Origin: Nocardioides marinus
GTDB lineage: Bacteria > Pseudomonadota > Alphaproteobacteria > Rhodobacterales > Rhodobacteraceae
Assembly: GCA_019801415.1 (NCBI GenBank)
Contig: JAHVJD010000006.1
Coordinates: 124,001-188,000 of the forward strand
DNA: 64,000 nt
Direction: 5' to 3'
Position numbers and translations under genes: made by a program. Under the pieces are notes generated by a model, which saw nothing but the letters and a program-made list of their open reading frames with translations, was not told where the DNA came from and did no database searches. Below, one piece after another: positions 52,264-61,500 of this stretch. The first letter of the stretch is position 1. Every line of letters starts with the position of its first letter.

Positions 52264-53577
52264 TCATTCCGCAGCGGTCAGCCGGGCCTCAGTATCCTGC
52301 CTCGGCGCAAGAAGCTCACTGGCAATCTCATCCACGCGTACGGCCAGCACCGACAGCAACGTATCGCTGAGCCCATGTGTTTCCTCGCAGTAGCCCTGCA
52401 GGAAAATCCGGGGGTGGAAGCTTTCAGCCGTGGCGATCTGATAGGTGCGCCCTGTTTCGCGGCCGCTGACATAATCGTTGAGCCCAGACAGAAGCGTTTC
52501 CCCGATCCGTCGTTGATAGCCGGTTGCAAGCACCACCAGATCATAGCTCCGAGTTTCGGCATTGCCGCCATGGGTCGGGCAAAGCGTCAGCGCTATCTTC
52601 CCACCTTGAGCCTTGGCTGCGGTAACCTGCGTGTTGCGCAGCAAGCCGTAGGCCGAGCCGCCTGTCACGTCCTGTTCATAGAACAGTCCGTAAATCTGGG
52701 CGATCAGGTCGCCATCCACCACCGAATAGTTTGTGTTGGAATATTCTTCCATCAATGCGCGGCGACGCGCGGGCGGCTGTTGGTAGACGTATGATGTGAA
52801 ATCGGCGTTGAAAATTTCGTTCACGAAGGGGCTGTCGTCCGAAGGCTTCAGCGCGTGGCTCCGGAAGATGAAATCCACCTCGGGCCGGGCCGGGTCTTTG
52901 GCCAGATCGTTGAAGATTTCCGCACCGCTCTGGCCCGAGCCGATGACTGCGATCTTCATCGGCTTATCCGCCGCCGCCAGTCGTGGCTTGACCGTGCTGA
53001 GATAGGCGGAACTATGGACAACCTCTGCCGTACCCTGCACCTCGGCAAAAACTTCAGGAACGGAGGGCTTGCCGCCAACCGCCAGAACCAGGTTCCGGGT
53101 CAGGCGGCGGGTTTGCTCGCCCTTGCTGTCCTGTGCAATCACGGCCAGCAAATCGACGCTGCCGCCGCGCGCTTGAACCGGCTCCACACCGATGACGTGC
53201 TGGTCATAGGCGCAAATGCCGCCCATCTGTTCCGCGGCCCAGGCAAAATAGTCGTTGAACTCATGTCGGCTGGGAAAAAAGCTCTTTCGATTGACGAACC
53301 GCTCCAGCCGCCCCTTGGCGTGCAGGTAGCTGAGGAATGAAAAGGGGCTGGCTGGATTGCGCAGTGTCACGAGGTCCTTGATGAAGGAGACTTGCATATC
53401 CGAGTTGTCGAGCAACATATCCGGATGCCAGGCAAAAGCGGGTTTCGATTCCAGGAAAACGGCGTCGAGAACCGATGCCCCCTGCTGCGCCTTTTCCCGA
53501 AGCGCAATCGCAAGAGCCAAGTTGGATGGGCCGAAGCCTATCCCGGTTACATCATGAACCTGTTGCGGGTCGGTCAT
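52264..53577 (-). CDS. L-ornithine (or lysine) N-hydroxylase of siderophore synthesis, VbsO/PvdA-like
   Basis: A 437-residue flavin N-monooxygenase. The N-terminal FAD motif GIGFGPSNLALAIAL, the substrate segment DNSDMQVSFIKDLVTLRNP, the NADPH motif AVIGSGQSGAEIFNDL (about 210) and the C-terminal VVLATGYQRR are all present. Such enzymes make N-hydroxy-ornithine or N-hydroxy-lysine in the cytoplasm, the first step to hydroxamates. Its start overlaps the acyltransferase stop (ATGA), so hydroxylation and acylation enzymes are coupled. Ornithine is more likely, by resemblance of the whole locus to vicibactin genes. Confidence 0.92.
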   Translation of the reverse strand: MTDPQQVHDVTGIGFGPSNLALAIALREKAQQGASVLDAVFLESKPAFAWHPDMLLDNSDMQVSFIKDLVTLRNPASPFSFLSYLHAKGRLERFVNRKSFFPSRHEFNDYFAWAAEQMGGICAYDQHVIGVEPVQARGGSVDLLAVIAQDSKGEQTRRLTRNLVLAVGGKPSVPEVFAEVQGTAEVVHSSAYLSTVKPRLAAADKPMKIAVIGSGQSGAEIFNDLAKDPARPEVDFIFRSHALKPSDDSPFVNEIFNADFTSYVYQQPPARRRALMEEYSNTNYSVVDGDLIAQIYGLFYEQDVTGGSAYGLLRNTQVTAAKAQGGKIALTLCPTHGGNAETRSYDLVVLATGYQRRIGETLLSGLNDYVSGRETGRTYQIATAESFHPRIFLQGYCEETHGLSDTLLSVLAVRVDEIASELLAPRQDTEARLTAAE

Positions 53578-54647
53578 TGGGCAACTCCAGTAGTCAGTTG
53601 AGCGGAGACGGATAGGCTTAGCGGTCGGCCCGGATCGGCCGGGTTTGGCCGGGCCCAGAGGCGCGATTTGAAGAAATAGTCGCGTTCCAGCCGCACCAGC
53701 ACCGCGCGCTTATGGGCAAAGTCGAACTCCTTGACCTTGGCAAAGCCTGAGCGGGTGAGGTTGCGCAGCTGCTGCGTGTGGCTGGCGGCGGGCTCGCCGA
53801 CCAGCGCTTGGGTGCGCGGCTCGGCCAGGAACATGAAGTGCATCAGCGAAGGCAGCCAGGTGGTGATGTAATCGGCACCGCGCGTGTGTTCATCGCCTAC
53901 CAGAACATGCCAGCCGCGGTCCCAGGCACCGGCCTCATAATGGGCGCCTATGCGGTTTTCACGTGCCCAATAGAGCTCGAAGTAGCAGAAAGGGCGCCCA
54001 TCGAGGCAGCCCAGCACCGGCATCATATGCGGATCCGCTGCCATGCGGGCCAGGTAGTCGCGGTGGTAATCAAGCGTTCCGGATTCTTCAAAGAAGGCCG
54101 CCACCCGCTCATCGTTCATCCACCGGTTGAACAAGCCCAGATCCGTGGCTGCATCCAGCGTCCGAATGGAAAAAACCTGGTCCAACCAGGGGATATTGCG
54201 GTGGTACAGGGTCCCTGAAGGTTTCGCAGGACGCAGCGGGTGCTGCCCGTGCGGGCCGGGGACCATGATTTGCGGAAAGCTGTGACGGCCTTGTGGTAAC
54301 CAAAGATCCGGGAGCTGCCACAGAAGCTCCGGGAATACCGCCAGCCAGTCGTCACCCAGCACTTGCGCGGCACCACGCGCCAGCAGTTCTGGTTCCACGG
54401 CCTGCCAATGCTGCCGACGCAGCGTGATCAGCACTTCTTCGTCGTTCCAGTTGCTGAGCGCCTCACAGGCAGCCAGCGTCCCTAGAAAGTCCGGCGGCGT
54501 CTGTAGCGGCTCCAGCACCAGTCGGCCGCCGCCTTGGTCGGTCACAGCCATTTCCTGGCAGGTCCCATCGGCGAAGACGGTTACACCGTCTCCGGTTCTG
54601 CGCGCCCAGCAAGGCAGGTCTTTGTTAGCGGTGGTATCCAGTGACAC
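53574..54647 (-). CDS. Siderophore N-acyltransferase (IucB/VbsA-like GNAT)
   Basis: A 357-residue protein whose C-terminal half is the siderophore-type acetyltransferase domain: FNRWMNDERVAAFFEE, HVLVGDEHTRGADYITTWL, and VGEPAASHTQQLRNLTRSGF followed by KVKEFDFAHKRAVL. The first 150 residues are a divergent N-terminal extension. It should acylate the hydroxyamino group from an acyl-CoA. It begins at GTG with GGAGGG upstream, and an 18-bp palindrome lies in its leader. Confidence 0.9.
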   Translation of the reverse strand: MSLDTTANKDLPCWARRTGDGVTVFADGTCQEMAVTDQGGGRLVLEPLQTPPDFLGTLAACEALSNWNDEEVLITLRRQHWQAVEPELLARGAAQVLGDDWLAVFPELLWQLPDLWLPQGRHSFPQIMVPGPHGQHPLRPAKPSGTLYHRNIPWLDQVFSIRTLDAATDLGLFNRWMNDERVAAFFEESGTLDYHRDYLARMAADPHMMPVLGCLDGRPFCYFELYWARENRIGAHYEAGAWDRGWHVLVGDEHTRGADYITTWLPSLMHFMFLAEPRTQALVGEPAASHTQQLRNLTRSGFAKVKEFDFAHKRAVLVRLERDYFFKSRLWARPNPADPGRPLSLSVSAQLTTGVAQ

Positions 54648-54667
54648 GCGGTCCCTCCATCTAGTGC

Positions 54668-54685
54668 GGCGCGAAATTTCGCGCC
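54668..54685. promoter_or_regulatory. Perfect 18-bp palindrome in the acyltransferase leader
   Basis: GGCGCGAAATTTCGCGCC is a perfect palindrome centred about 29 bases upstream of the acyltransferase GTG. It overlaps no gene. It could be an operator for an iron regulator or a cruciform/hairpin in the mRNA leader close to the ribosome site. Confidence 0.5.
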
Positions 54686-54794
54686 TGGTCTGCTAAGAGG
54701 AACGAAGCGGCAGCGGGGAAATTTATAAGAAAAGGCCCGAATTCCGGGAATTTTTGCTGCGCTGAAACCCTGTGCGGAAGGCATTCCGAAAGAC

Positions 54795-54828
54795 CCTGCT
54801 CCGCGAGACGGGCAGGGTCCGGAGCAGG
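54795..54828 (-). terminator. Hairpin after the esterase gene
   Basis: CCTGCTCCG (54795-54803) pairs with CGGAGCAGG (54820-54828), with an alternative overlapping stem ACCCTGC/GCAGGGT. It lies 26 bases past the esterase stop, with GTCTTTCGG following on the minus strand. It likely ends the MATE-PLP-esterase transcript. Confidence 0.55.
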
Positions 54829-54853
54829 TCTGGCCGCGAATGGCCGGAGGGCC

Positions 54854-55723
54854 TCAGCTCAGTGCGAAAACCTTCTGGATGGCGCGGTTTACGGCCACTG
54901 GCAGTACGGACATGTGGTTTTCGCCTGTGTAGGTCTCATATTCCACTGTTACCCCCGGAAGATCTGCCAGTTCTGCGGCCATTTGCTGCGCCGCCGCGAT
55001 GGTGCGGGTTTTCGCTTTTTCCGCCAGCCGGGCGGCGGCGTCCTCCGTGCCTTCCTGAAACGGCGCAAGGCGGTCGCCTTCCCATTCGCCGGCGGACAAA
55101 TGCACATAGAGGCGATGGGCGCCTGGGTCGAACCGCGCCTGATGCTCAAGCAGGAAGCTGTCCTCCCAGGTGATCGCCGGGCTTGCGGCGATCCAGTGGC
55201 TGAACGCCGCGGGTTGGGTGAACATCAACCACAGTGCAAACAGCCCGCCGAACGAATGACCGAACAATCCCTGGTGCGCCGGGTTTACCTGCGTCTGTGC
55301 TGCCACGAACGGGCGGACCTGCTCGAGCAGGAACCGCGCCATTTCCGCGCCGCCGCCGGTGCGCACCTCTTTGCCGCCTTCCCAGAACGGGGGGTAGCTT
55401 CGCCCGGGCGGCGGGCCGAGGTCCCAGCTGCGCCGGAACGGATCATAAGCGTCATCGGTGGGATAGCCGACCGCCACAAGCACACCCCAGCCCACATTGG
55501 TTCCGGACGGATAGCAGGCTTGCGCCCGCATCGCGTCAATCGCGGTTCCGATCACTGCATTGCCGTCGGTCATGTAAAGCACCGGCCAGCCCTCTGACGG
55601 CGCCTCGCCGGGTGGTTGCCACAGGAACACCCGCCGGATGGAACCGATCGCGCTGTCTACCAGGTCATACCAGCGGGCACCTGTCCAGGTGTTGCCTTCG
55701 GCCAAGGGTTTGATGCCTGTCAC
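54854..55723 (-). CDS. Fes/IroE-like siderophore esterase (alpha/beta hydrolase)
   Basis: About 289 residues from the GTG at 55723, which has GAGGAGG seven bases upstream and overlaps the preceding stop (GTGA). The nucleophile elbow is GLFGHSFGGLFALWLM (Ser near 158), WPVLYMTDGNAV is the oxyanion strand, and the catalytic His is in YTGENHMSVLPVAV near the C-terminus. No signal peptide is seen. The type (esterase D/IroE) cleaves ester-linked siderophores such as trilactones to release iron, which suggests that the product here is an ester-linked cyclic compound. Confidence 0.87.
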   Translation of the reverse strand: MTGIKPLAEGNTWTGARWYDLVDSAIGSIRRVFLWQPPGEAPSEGWPVLYMTDGNAVIGTAIDAMRAQACYPSGTNVGWGVLVAVGYPTDDAYDPFRRSWDLGPPPGRSYPPFWEGGKEVRTGGGAEMARFLLEQVRPFVAAQTQVNPAHQGLFGHSFGGLFALWLMFTQPAAFSHWIAASPAITWEDSFLLEHQARFDPGAHRLYVHLSAGEWEGDRLAPFQEGTEDAAARLAEKAKTRTIAAAQQMAAELADLPGVTVEYETYTGENHMSVLPVAVNRAIQKVFALS

Positions 55724-56910
55724 TTTCGGGCCTCCTCGATCGCGTTCAGCACGTCGTCCACCAGCGTCTCGCCGCATTCAAGCCCGGCTGCTAGGCGCAC
55801 CGATCCGGCAGGCGTGCCAAAGCGCTGGAAGACATTGGCCGCGCCCGACAGCCCCAGCGCTGCCTCGGCCGGGATCACCAGACTTTCAGGTCCCCCCCAG
55901 CTGACGCCGATCTTCACAACCTTCAGCGCATTGGTGAAGCGGGGGATGTCGACGCTTTCATCAAGGTCAAAGGCAAACAGCCCGCCATAGCCCGACAGGC
56001 AAGCGTTGCCCGGATTGGCTTCAAATGCCGGGTGACGCACCCGTGTCACCGATGCGTTCGCGGACAGCGCCCGCCCCAAGGTCAGACCGTTTTGCATATG
56101 GCGCGCCATGCGCAGGTGCAGGGTGCGCATGCCCCGCAACACCAGCCAGGCGTCAAACGGGGACATCTTGCCACCAAGATAGTGGTAGGAGTCGTGATTG
56201 ATCCGGTCGATCAGGTGTTTTGGCCCGGCAACAAGCCCGGCAATCGTATCGGAATGGCCTGCCAGGTATTTCGAGGCGGCGTGAACGATCAGGTCGATGC
56301 CGAAGTCCGCCGGGCGCTGGAACAGTGGCGTGGCCCAGCTGTTGTCGATCACCGATATGACGCCCTGTTCCCGTGCAGCTGCGCCGATGGCGCGCATATC
56401 CTGCGTGGTGAAGCTCCATGACGTGGGGCTTTCGAGATAGACCAGCTTGGCCCCGGGCAGCGCCGCGACCACTGCCTCAGTGTCAGTGCCGTCAACATAT
56501 TCTGTGGTGACACCGAATTTCTTCAGCACGCATTCGAACAGTCGAAAGGCGTCGGAGTAAAGGTTCTCGACTGCCACCACCCGGTCGCCTGCCTGTACAA
56601 AGGGTATCACTGCCGCCGCGATCGCCGCCATGCCGGAAGCAAAGCCACGCGCGGCTTCCACACCCTCCATCCGGGCAATCAGGTTTTCGAGTTCTGCTAC
56701 CGTCGGATTATTGCCGCGCGTGTAGATGTAGCGCTCGCTTTCACCAGCAAACACCGCTGCCATGTCCTCGTAGCGGTCGAACAGGAACGATGAAGTCTGA
56801 AAGATCGGCACCGAACTTGCGTCATGCGGCATGGCTGCGTGCGGGGCGATCAGCTCGGCAGTCATCCGGTCTGAAACCGGGATGCCGGGGGCAGGGGGAT
56901 GGTCTTTCAT
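55720..56910 (-). CDS. PLP-dependent Cys/Met metabolism family enzyme, possible siderophore amino-acid epimerase (VbsL-like)
   Basis: About 396 residues from the ATG at 56910. Fold-type I marks are YTRGNNPTVAELE, GFASGMAAIAAAV, SVIDNSWATPLFQRP and the PLP Lys in VHAASKYLAGHSDTIAG. By sequence it belongs with cystathionine gamma-lyase/synthase. It is coupled on both sides (ATGA with MATE, GTGA with esterase), so it works in siderophore synthesis rather than general sulfur metabolism. From memory, VbsL of vicibactin synthesis epimerises ornithine intermediates; whether it is of this same PLP family needs checking. Confidence 0.82.
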   Translation of the reverse strand: MKDHPPAPGIPVSDRMTAELIAPHAAMPHDASSVPIFQTSSFLFDRYEDMAAVFAGESERYIYTRGNNPTVAELENLIARMEGVEAARGFASGMAAIAAAVIPFVQAGDRVVAVENLYSDAFRLFECVLKKFGVTTEYVDGTDTEAVVAALPGAKLVYLESPTSWSFTTQDMRAIGAAAREQGVISVIDNSWATPLFQRPADFGIDLIVHAASKYLAGHSDTIAGLVAGPKHLIDRINHDSYHYLGGKMSPFDAWLVLRGMRTLHLRMARHMQNGLTLGRALSANASVTRVRHPAFEANPGNACLSGYGGLFAFDLDESVDIPRFTNALKVVKIGVSWGGPESLVIPAEAALGLSGAANVFQRFGTPAGSVRLAAGLECGETLVDDVLNAIEEARK

Positions 56911-58247
56911 GCAGGATGTCCTTTCAAAATGAAACGCGGCAGGTGCCAAAGGATCAGCGCCGCACCGATACCGGTCAGCAGCGCCGCGGCGGGCAGGCTG
57001 GCGGCCAGTCCTTCAAATCCCCACAGGCGGGTGAAGATGAACAGCAGTGGCAAGAACAGCCAGCCCAGTGGCGCAAGCCCCAGCACCGCGGCAAGCGGGG
57101 CGCGGGCCATGGCTTGCAGCGTGACCTGGGCGGAATGGCGCAATGCCGTGGCGGGCAGCGATAACGACAGGGCAAAAACCGTAGCAGGGGCGAGCGCGAG
57201 CACGGCGGGATCGTCTGTGAAAAGGCTGCTCAACTGCGGTGCTGCCAGCAGTCCCGCTGCCATGAAGACTGCGGCAGACCCGCATGCTATGGCTGCTATG
57301 GTGAGGGCCGCGCGGTTCAGTCGGCTGCTGCTCCCCGCGCCCACGGCATGGGCCAGAACCGGCTGCGCGCCCAGACAGAAGCCTTCGATGGGCAGCGATG
57401 CCAGCACCCAAAGCCGCAGCGCAATCCCCATCGCTGCCTGGCCGATGGTTCCTGCAAGATCTCCTGCCAGTCGGTACAGCAGCAGTAAGGCAAGGCTTGC
57501 CAGCAGCACAGAACCTGCCTCCGGCAGGCCGACCCGCAGCACCGGCCAGAGCCTTGCGAGCGTGTTCAAGGGCAACGCGGGGCGGAGCCGGATCGCACCG
57601 CGCTCCCGCGTGAAATAGGCGGTGTATAGCCCAAGCGTAGCCAGTTGCGCCGCCGAGGTCGCCAGCGCCGCGCCTTTGACGCCGAGGCCAGCCCAGAAGA
57701 TTAGAACCGGATCAAGCGCCATGTTCAGGGTGAAGCACATCACCAGGCTCAGCAGGCTGAAGCGGGCATTGCCTTCCCCGATAGCGGTGAAGTCGCAGAG
57801 GATCTGCACCATCCCCAGGCCGGCCGAGAACGCCAGGATGGAAAGGTAATCCAGCGCCGACGCCTGCACCGGTGGGGCCGCACCCAGAAGGTCCAGAACC
57901 GGTAGGCGTGCGGTCCACAGCCCTGCCGACAACCCGACCGCCAGCAGCAGGCAAAGCGCCATCGCGGCAGAGGCCATCCGCCCGGCCTCGTCATGGCGCC
58001 CCGCTCCCAGGGCACGCCCCACGAAGGCAGCGGTTCCGACGCCTAGACCGACGCCCACAGCTGCGGTCAGCCCGGTCAACGGCAGCGCAAGGCTTACGGC
58101 GGCAAGCGCTTCGGGGCCCAGTTGCCCCACGAAATAGGCGTCCACGCCCTGATGCGTTGCGTTTATGGACAGCCCGCCCACTGCCGGCAGCGCTGTGCGC
58201 AGCAAGGTTTGAAACAGGGCAGGGCTGCCCAAATCGATCGGTTGCAT
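56907..58247 (-). CDS. MATE-family efflux transporter, likely siderophore exporter
   Basis: About 446 residues and 12 predicted helices. The MATE pattern is visible in LSINATHQGVDAYFVGQLG, GVGLGVGTAAFVGRALGAG and the related second-half segment FCLGAQPVLAHAVGAGSSSR. I use the ATG at 58247. The frame to 58301 would enter the shared divergent promoter. As first gene of the MATE-PLP-esterase operon beside the NRPS, it probably exports the finished siderophore. Confidence 0.88.
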   Translation of the reverse strand: MQPIDLGSPALFQTLLRTALPAVGGLSINATHQGVDAYFVGQLGPEALAAVSLALPLTGLTAAVGVGLGVGTAAFVGRALGAGRHDEAGRMASAAMALCLLLAVGLSAGLWTARLPVLDLLGAAPPVQASALDYLSILAFSAGLGMVQILCDFTAIGEGNARFSLLSLVMCFTLNMALDPVLIFWAGLGVKGAALATSAAQLATLGLYTAYFTRERGAIRLRPALPLNTLARLWPVLRVGLPEAGSVLLASLALLLLYRLAGDLAGTIGQAAMGIALRLWVLASLPIEGFCLGAQPVLAHAVGAGSSSRLNRAALTIAAIACGSAAVFMAAGLLAAPQLSSLFTDDPAVLALAPATVFALSLSLPATALRHSAQVTLQAMARAPLAAVLGLAPLGWLFLPLLFIFTRLWGFEGLAASLPAAALLTGIGAALILWHLPRFILKGHPA

Positions 58248-58302
58248 GGGGTGGTTGCTCCGGCTGGTATAAGCTGTCCGTGGTATGACGGGCGGGGGCA
58301 CT

Positions 58303-58350
58303 GGAAATTCACCCCAACGAAAAACTTTTTTGGTCTGCGGGTGAATTCCG
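58303..58350. promoter_or_regulatory. Face-to-face GGAA(A)TTCACCC motifs in the MATE/MbtH divergent region
   Basis: GGAAATTCACCC (58303-58314, + strand) and GGAATTCACCC (58349-58339, - strand) form an inverted repeat with 9-bp perfect arms AATTCACCC/GGGTGAATT and a 24-base spacer. Each copy points toward one of the divergent operons. GGAAAT resembles the -35 element of FecI-type ECF promoters, so these may be two sigma-dependent promoters, or one wide operator. Confidence 0.5.
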
Positions 58351-58398
58351 TGCGCTGGCGCGCGTCAGGGAGGGGACAAGACCCTGATGGAGACCCCG

Positions 58399-58596
58399 AT
58401 GACCCAATCCGATTCCGGCCAGTGGATATGTGTGCAGAACAATGAGGGACGCTGGTCCGTTTGGCCCGCGGACCTTCCTGTACCTGCGGGGTGGCATGCG
58501 GAGGGCGCGCCTGCCACCCGAGAGACTTGCCTCGCGGAGATTGAGGCCCGCTGGAGCGATCCGCGCCCAAATGCGTTGAAAGAGGTGATGGCATGA
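58399..58596 (+). CDS. MbtH-like protein
   Basis: About 65 residues from the ATG at 58399 (GGAG six bases upstream; an ATG at 58387 is the alternative). It has the MbtH pattern NNEGRWSVWPADLPVPAGW followed by AEIEARWSDPRP. MbtH proteins bind and activate NRPS adenylation domains. Its stop overlaps the NRPS start (ATGA), as expected for partners. Confidence 0.95.
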   Translation: MTQSDSGQWICVQNNEGRWSVWPADLPVPAGWHAEGAPATRETCLAEIEARWSDPRPNALKEVMA

Positions 58597-61500
58597 GCAC
58601 TGGAGACAGCCTGGCGCCCGGTCTGATCACCCTGACACCTGAAGAAAAGCAGATCTGCGCCCACGACCAAGTTGGTCAGCTTGCACCTTATGGCGTTCAG
58701 AAGATGTTGATCGAAGCCGATCAGCGATGGAGTGCTGCGCAGGTGCGTCAGGCGGCGGAGGCGGTGATCGCCACACAGCCCGTTTTCTCGGCCCGAATTC
58801 ACCGCGGTGCAGGTGGCGATCTGGCACGTACCCAAAAGGACGAAAATCGGATTTCGCTGACCGAAACGACTGCAGAAAGGGCTGAAACCGCCCTCGCATC
58901 CGCGCGTTTCGATCTGGATGGCGGTCCCGGGGCACAGGCGTTCATTGCACCGAAGGTAGGCGGCCAGCTGTTCGCCGTGGCTCTGCATCCCGCCTTTGGG
59001 GATTTTGGAGTGCTCGAGAATATCGCTGTAGGATTTGCCGAGGCGCTTCAAGGAAAGGCGCAGGCCCCCCAAGACCTCGCAGCAGTTCCGCCGCTTCCGG
59101 AGGACGAGCAGCGCGCGCGGCTGGAGTACTGGAGGCCTTTGCTGGATGGCGAAAGCTGCGTGAACGCGCGTCTTCCGCACCGCTACAATGGGACGGAACA
59201 GATGGAGCGCGGCGAGGCTTGCCACGTTCTGGATGCCGAAACCACAGCAGTGCTGCAGCAAGATGGCACGCCGCTGGACGTCCTGCTGGCGGCTGCAGTT
59301 GGTGCTGCGCTGCAGCGTTATACCGGTCATCGCCACTTGCGCTTCGCCTTCGGTCAGACTGACTGCAAAAACACGCGGCGGAGTGAAGACCTCCTGCCGT
59401 TTTGCCTGAACATGCAGCCGGAAAGGCCATTCAGTGCTGCGGTGGCTGAAGCTGCACAGGCGCTGGCGCAGGCGCGGGCCAATGCGCTGCCGTCGGGGGT
59501 GATCGTACAGGATATGCTTCGCCGCGACGGGGCGGATCGCCATGTCATGGGCGCCGTCACCCTGCATGTGCAAAAGGAGATCGATCTGGCTGATGGCCTG
59601 CGACGCCTGTTCCTGCCCCAGCCGACAGCCCGGGGTGAGTGCCTGTTGCTGGCCTATCTGCGCACCGATGGAACGCTGGAGCTGCGGGCCAGTTACGCCC
59701 GCGGCTTGTTTGAGCCTGCGCTGGTAGAACGTTTCCTGGTCCATGTCGCCCGAATACTCGAAACCGGGCTTCGTGAGCCGGAACTGCCCGCTGGGCGGAT
59801 TCCGCTCTTGGCGCGAAATGAACTGGATCTGCTTTCAGCCCCCTATGAGGACGATGCGCAGAACGACCCGCGCCCGGTGCATGAGCTGATCGCGGATCAC
59901 GCCAGGCTGACTCCGGATAAAACGGCGCTGATCTGCGCAGGCGTGGAGTGGAGCCATGGCCAATTGAACCGCCACGCAAACCGGCTGGCGCATCGGCTGC
60001 TGGAGTTGGGGGTGGGCGCGGAAGTGCCTGTTGCAGTGATGATTGAACGCGGCAACGAGGCGGTGATGGCGATCCTCGCCACGCTGAAGGCGGGTGGTGC
60101 CTATATCCCGGTGGAGCCGGACCACCCGGAAAGCCGCAATCACCACATTCTGACTGATGCGGGCGTGCAAGTGGTGATCACCCGCCAGCGATATCTGGAC
60201 CGGCTGCCCGACGGCACCGGCGCGCATATCCTCTGTCTGGATGACGACCCCGGTGCAGGCCAGCCGGAAAATGATCCGGACGTAAGCATCCACCGGGACC
60301 AGATCGCATACATCATGTACACTTCCGGCTCGACCGGCAAACCCAAGGGGGTGGCGGTCGAACACGGGCCGCTCAGCGACCATCTGCAGGACACCGCGCG
60401 GGTTTATGAAATGAGCGGCGAAAGCCGCGAACTGCCGTTCCTGCCCTTTTCATCGGACGGCGGCCATGAGCGCTGGATGAATCCGCTGATGATGGGTGGC
60501 TCGGCGGTGATACCGGACGGGCCGCTGTGGACGCCGGAGCAAACCTATGCCGCGATGCGCAAATACGGCTGCAACAACGCCTCGATCCCGACCACCTATC
60601 TGCAGCAGCTGGCGGAATGGGCCGAAGAAACCGGAGAGGCACCGCCGATGCGGCTGTATTCCTTTGGCGGCGAAGGGCTGGCGCAGGCGACGTTCGACTT
60701 GTTGTCGCGGGAGTTGCGCGCACCGCTCTTGATAAACGGGTATGGGCCGACGGAAACGATCATGACACCGATGGTTTGGAAGGTGCGTGCCGGTACAAAA
60801 TTCGAAGGCGCCTATGCGCCTTTGGGGCGCGCCGTCGGCAACCGTCGGGCCTATGTGCTTGACGAACGCATGATGCCCTGCCCGATTGGCGTGACCGGCG
60901 AAATCCACCTTGGCGGCGAAGGCGTTGCACGCGGCTATGTGAACCGCCCCGGCACCACTGCGGACCGCTTCATCCCTGATCCCTTTGCGCCTGAACTTGA
61001 TGGTCGCGAGGGGGCACGCCTGTACCGGTCCGGCGACTTGGGCCGCTGGCGCGAGGATGGAACCATCGAATTCCTTGGCCGGGTGGACCACCAAGTAAAG
61101 CTCAATGGATACCGGATCGAGCCGGGGGAGATCGAGGCGGCCCTGCTGGAACAGCCGGGGGTGTCCGAGGCGCTGGTGCTTCTGCGCGAGGACGGGGGCA
61201 AAAAGCAATTGGTTGGATATGCTGTTGCGGCAAAGGAGATCGAGGAGGATGATCTCATGCGCGCGCTTGAAGCACGGCTGCCCAAGCACATGCTGCCCTC
61301 GGCGATTGTGGTGCTGGACCGGATGCCGACCAACCCGAATGCCAAGCTGGACCGGGCGGCATTGCCTATGCCGGGCGCGCGGCGACGAGCGTCTGAAGGC
61401 GTGGCGCCGGAAAGCGCCGACGAAGCCCGTGTTCTGGACATCTGGCAACAGGAAATTGGCAATCCGGATATGGGCGTGTCCGATGATTTCTTCGACATGG

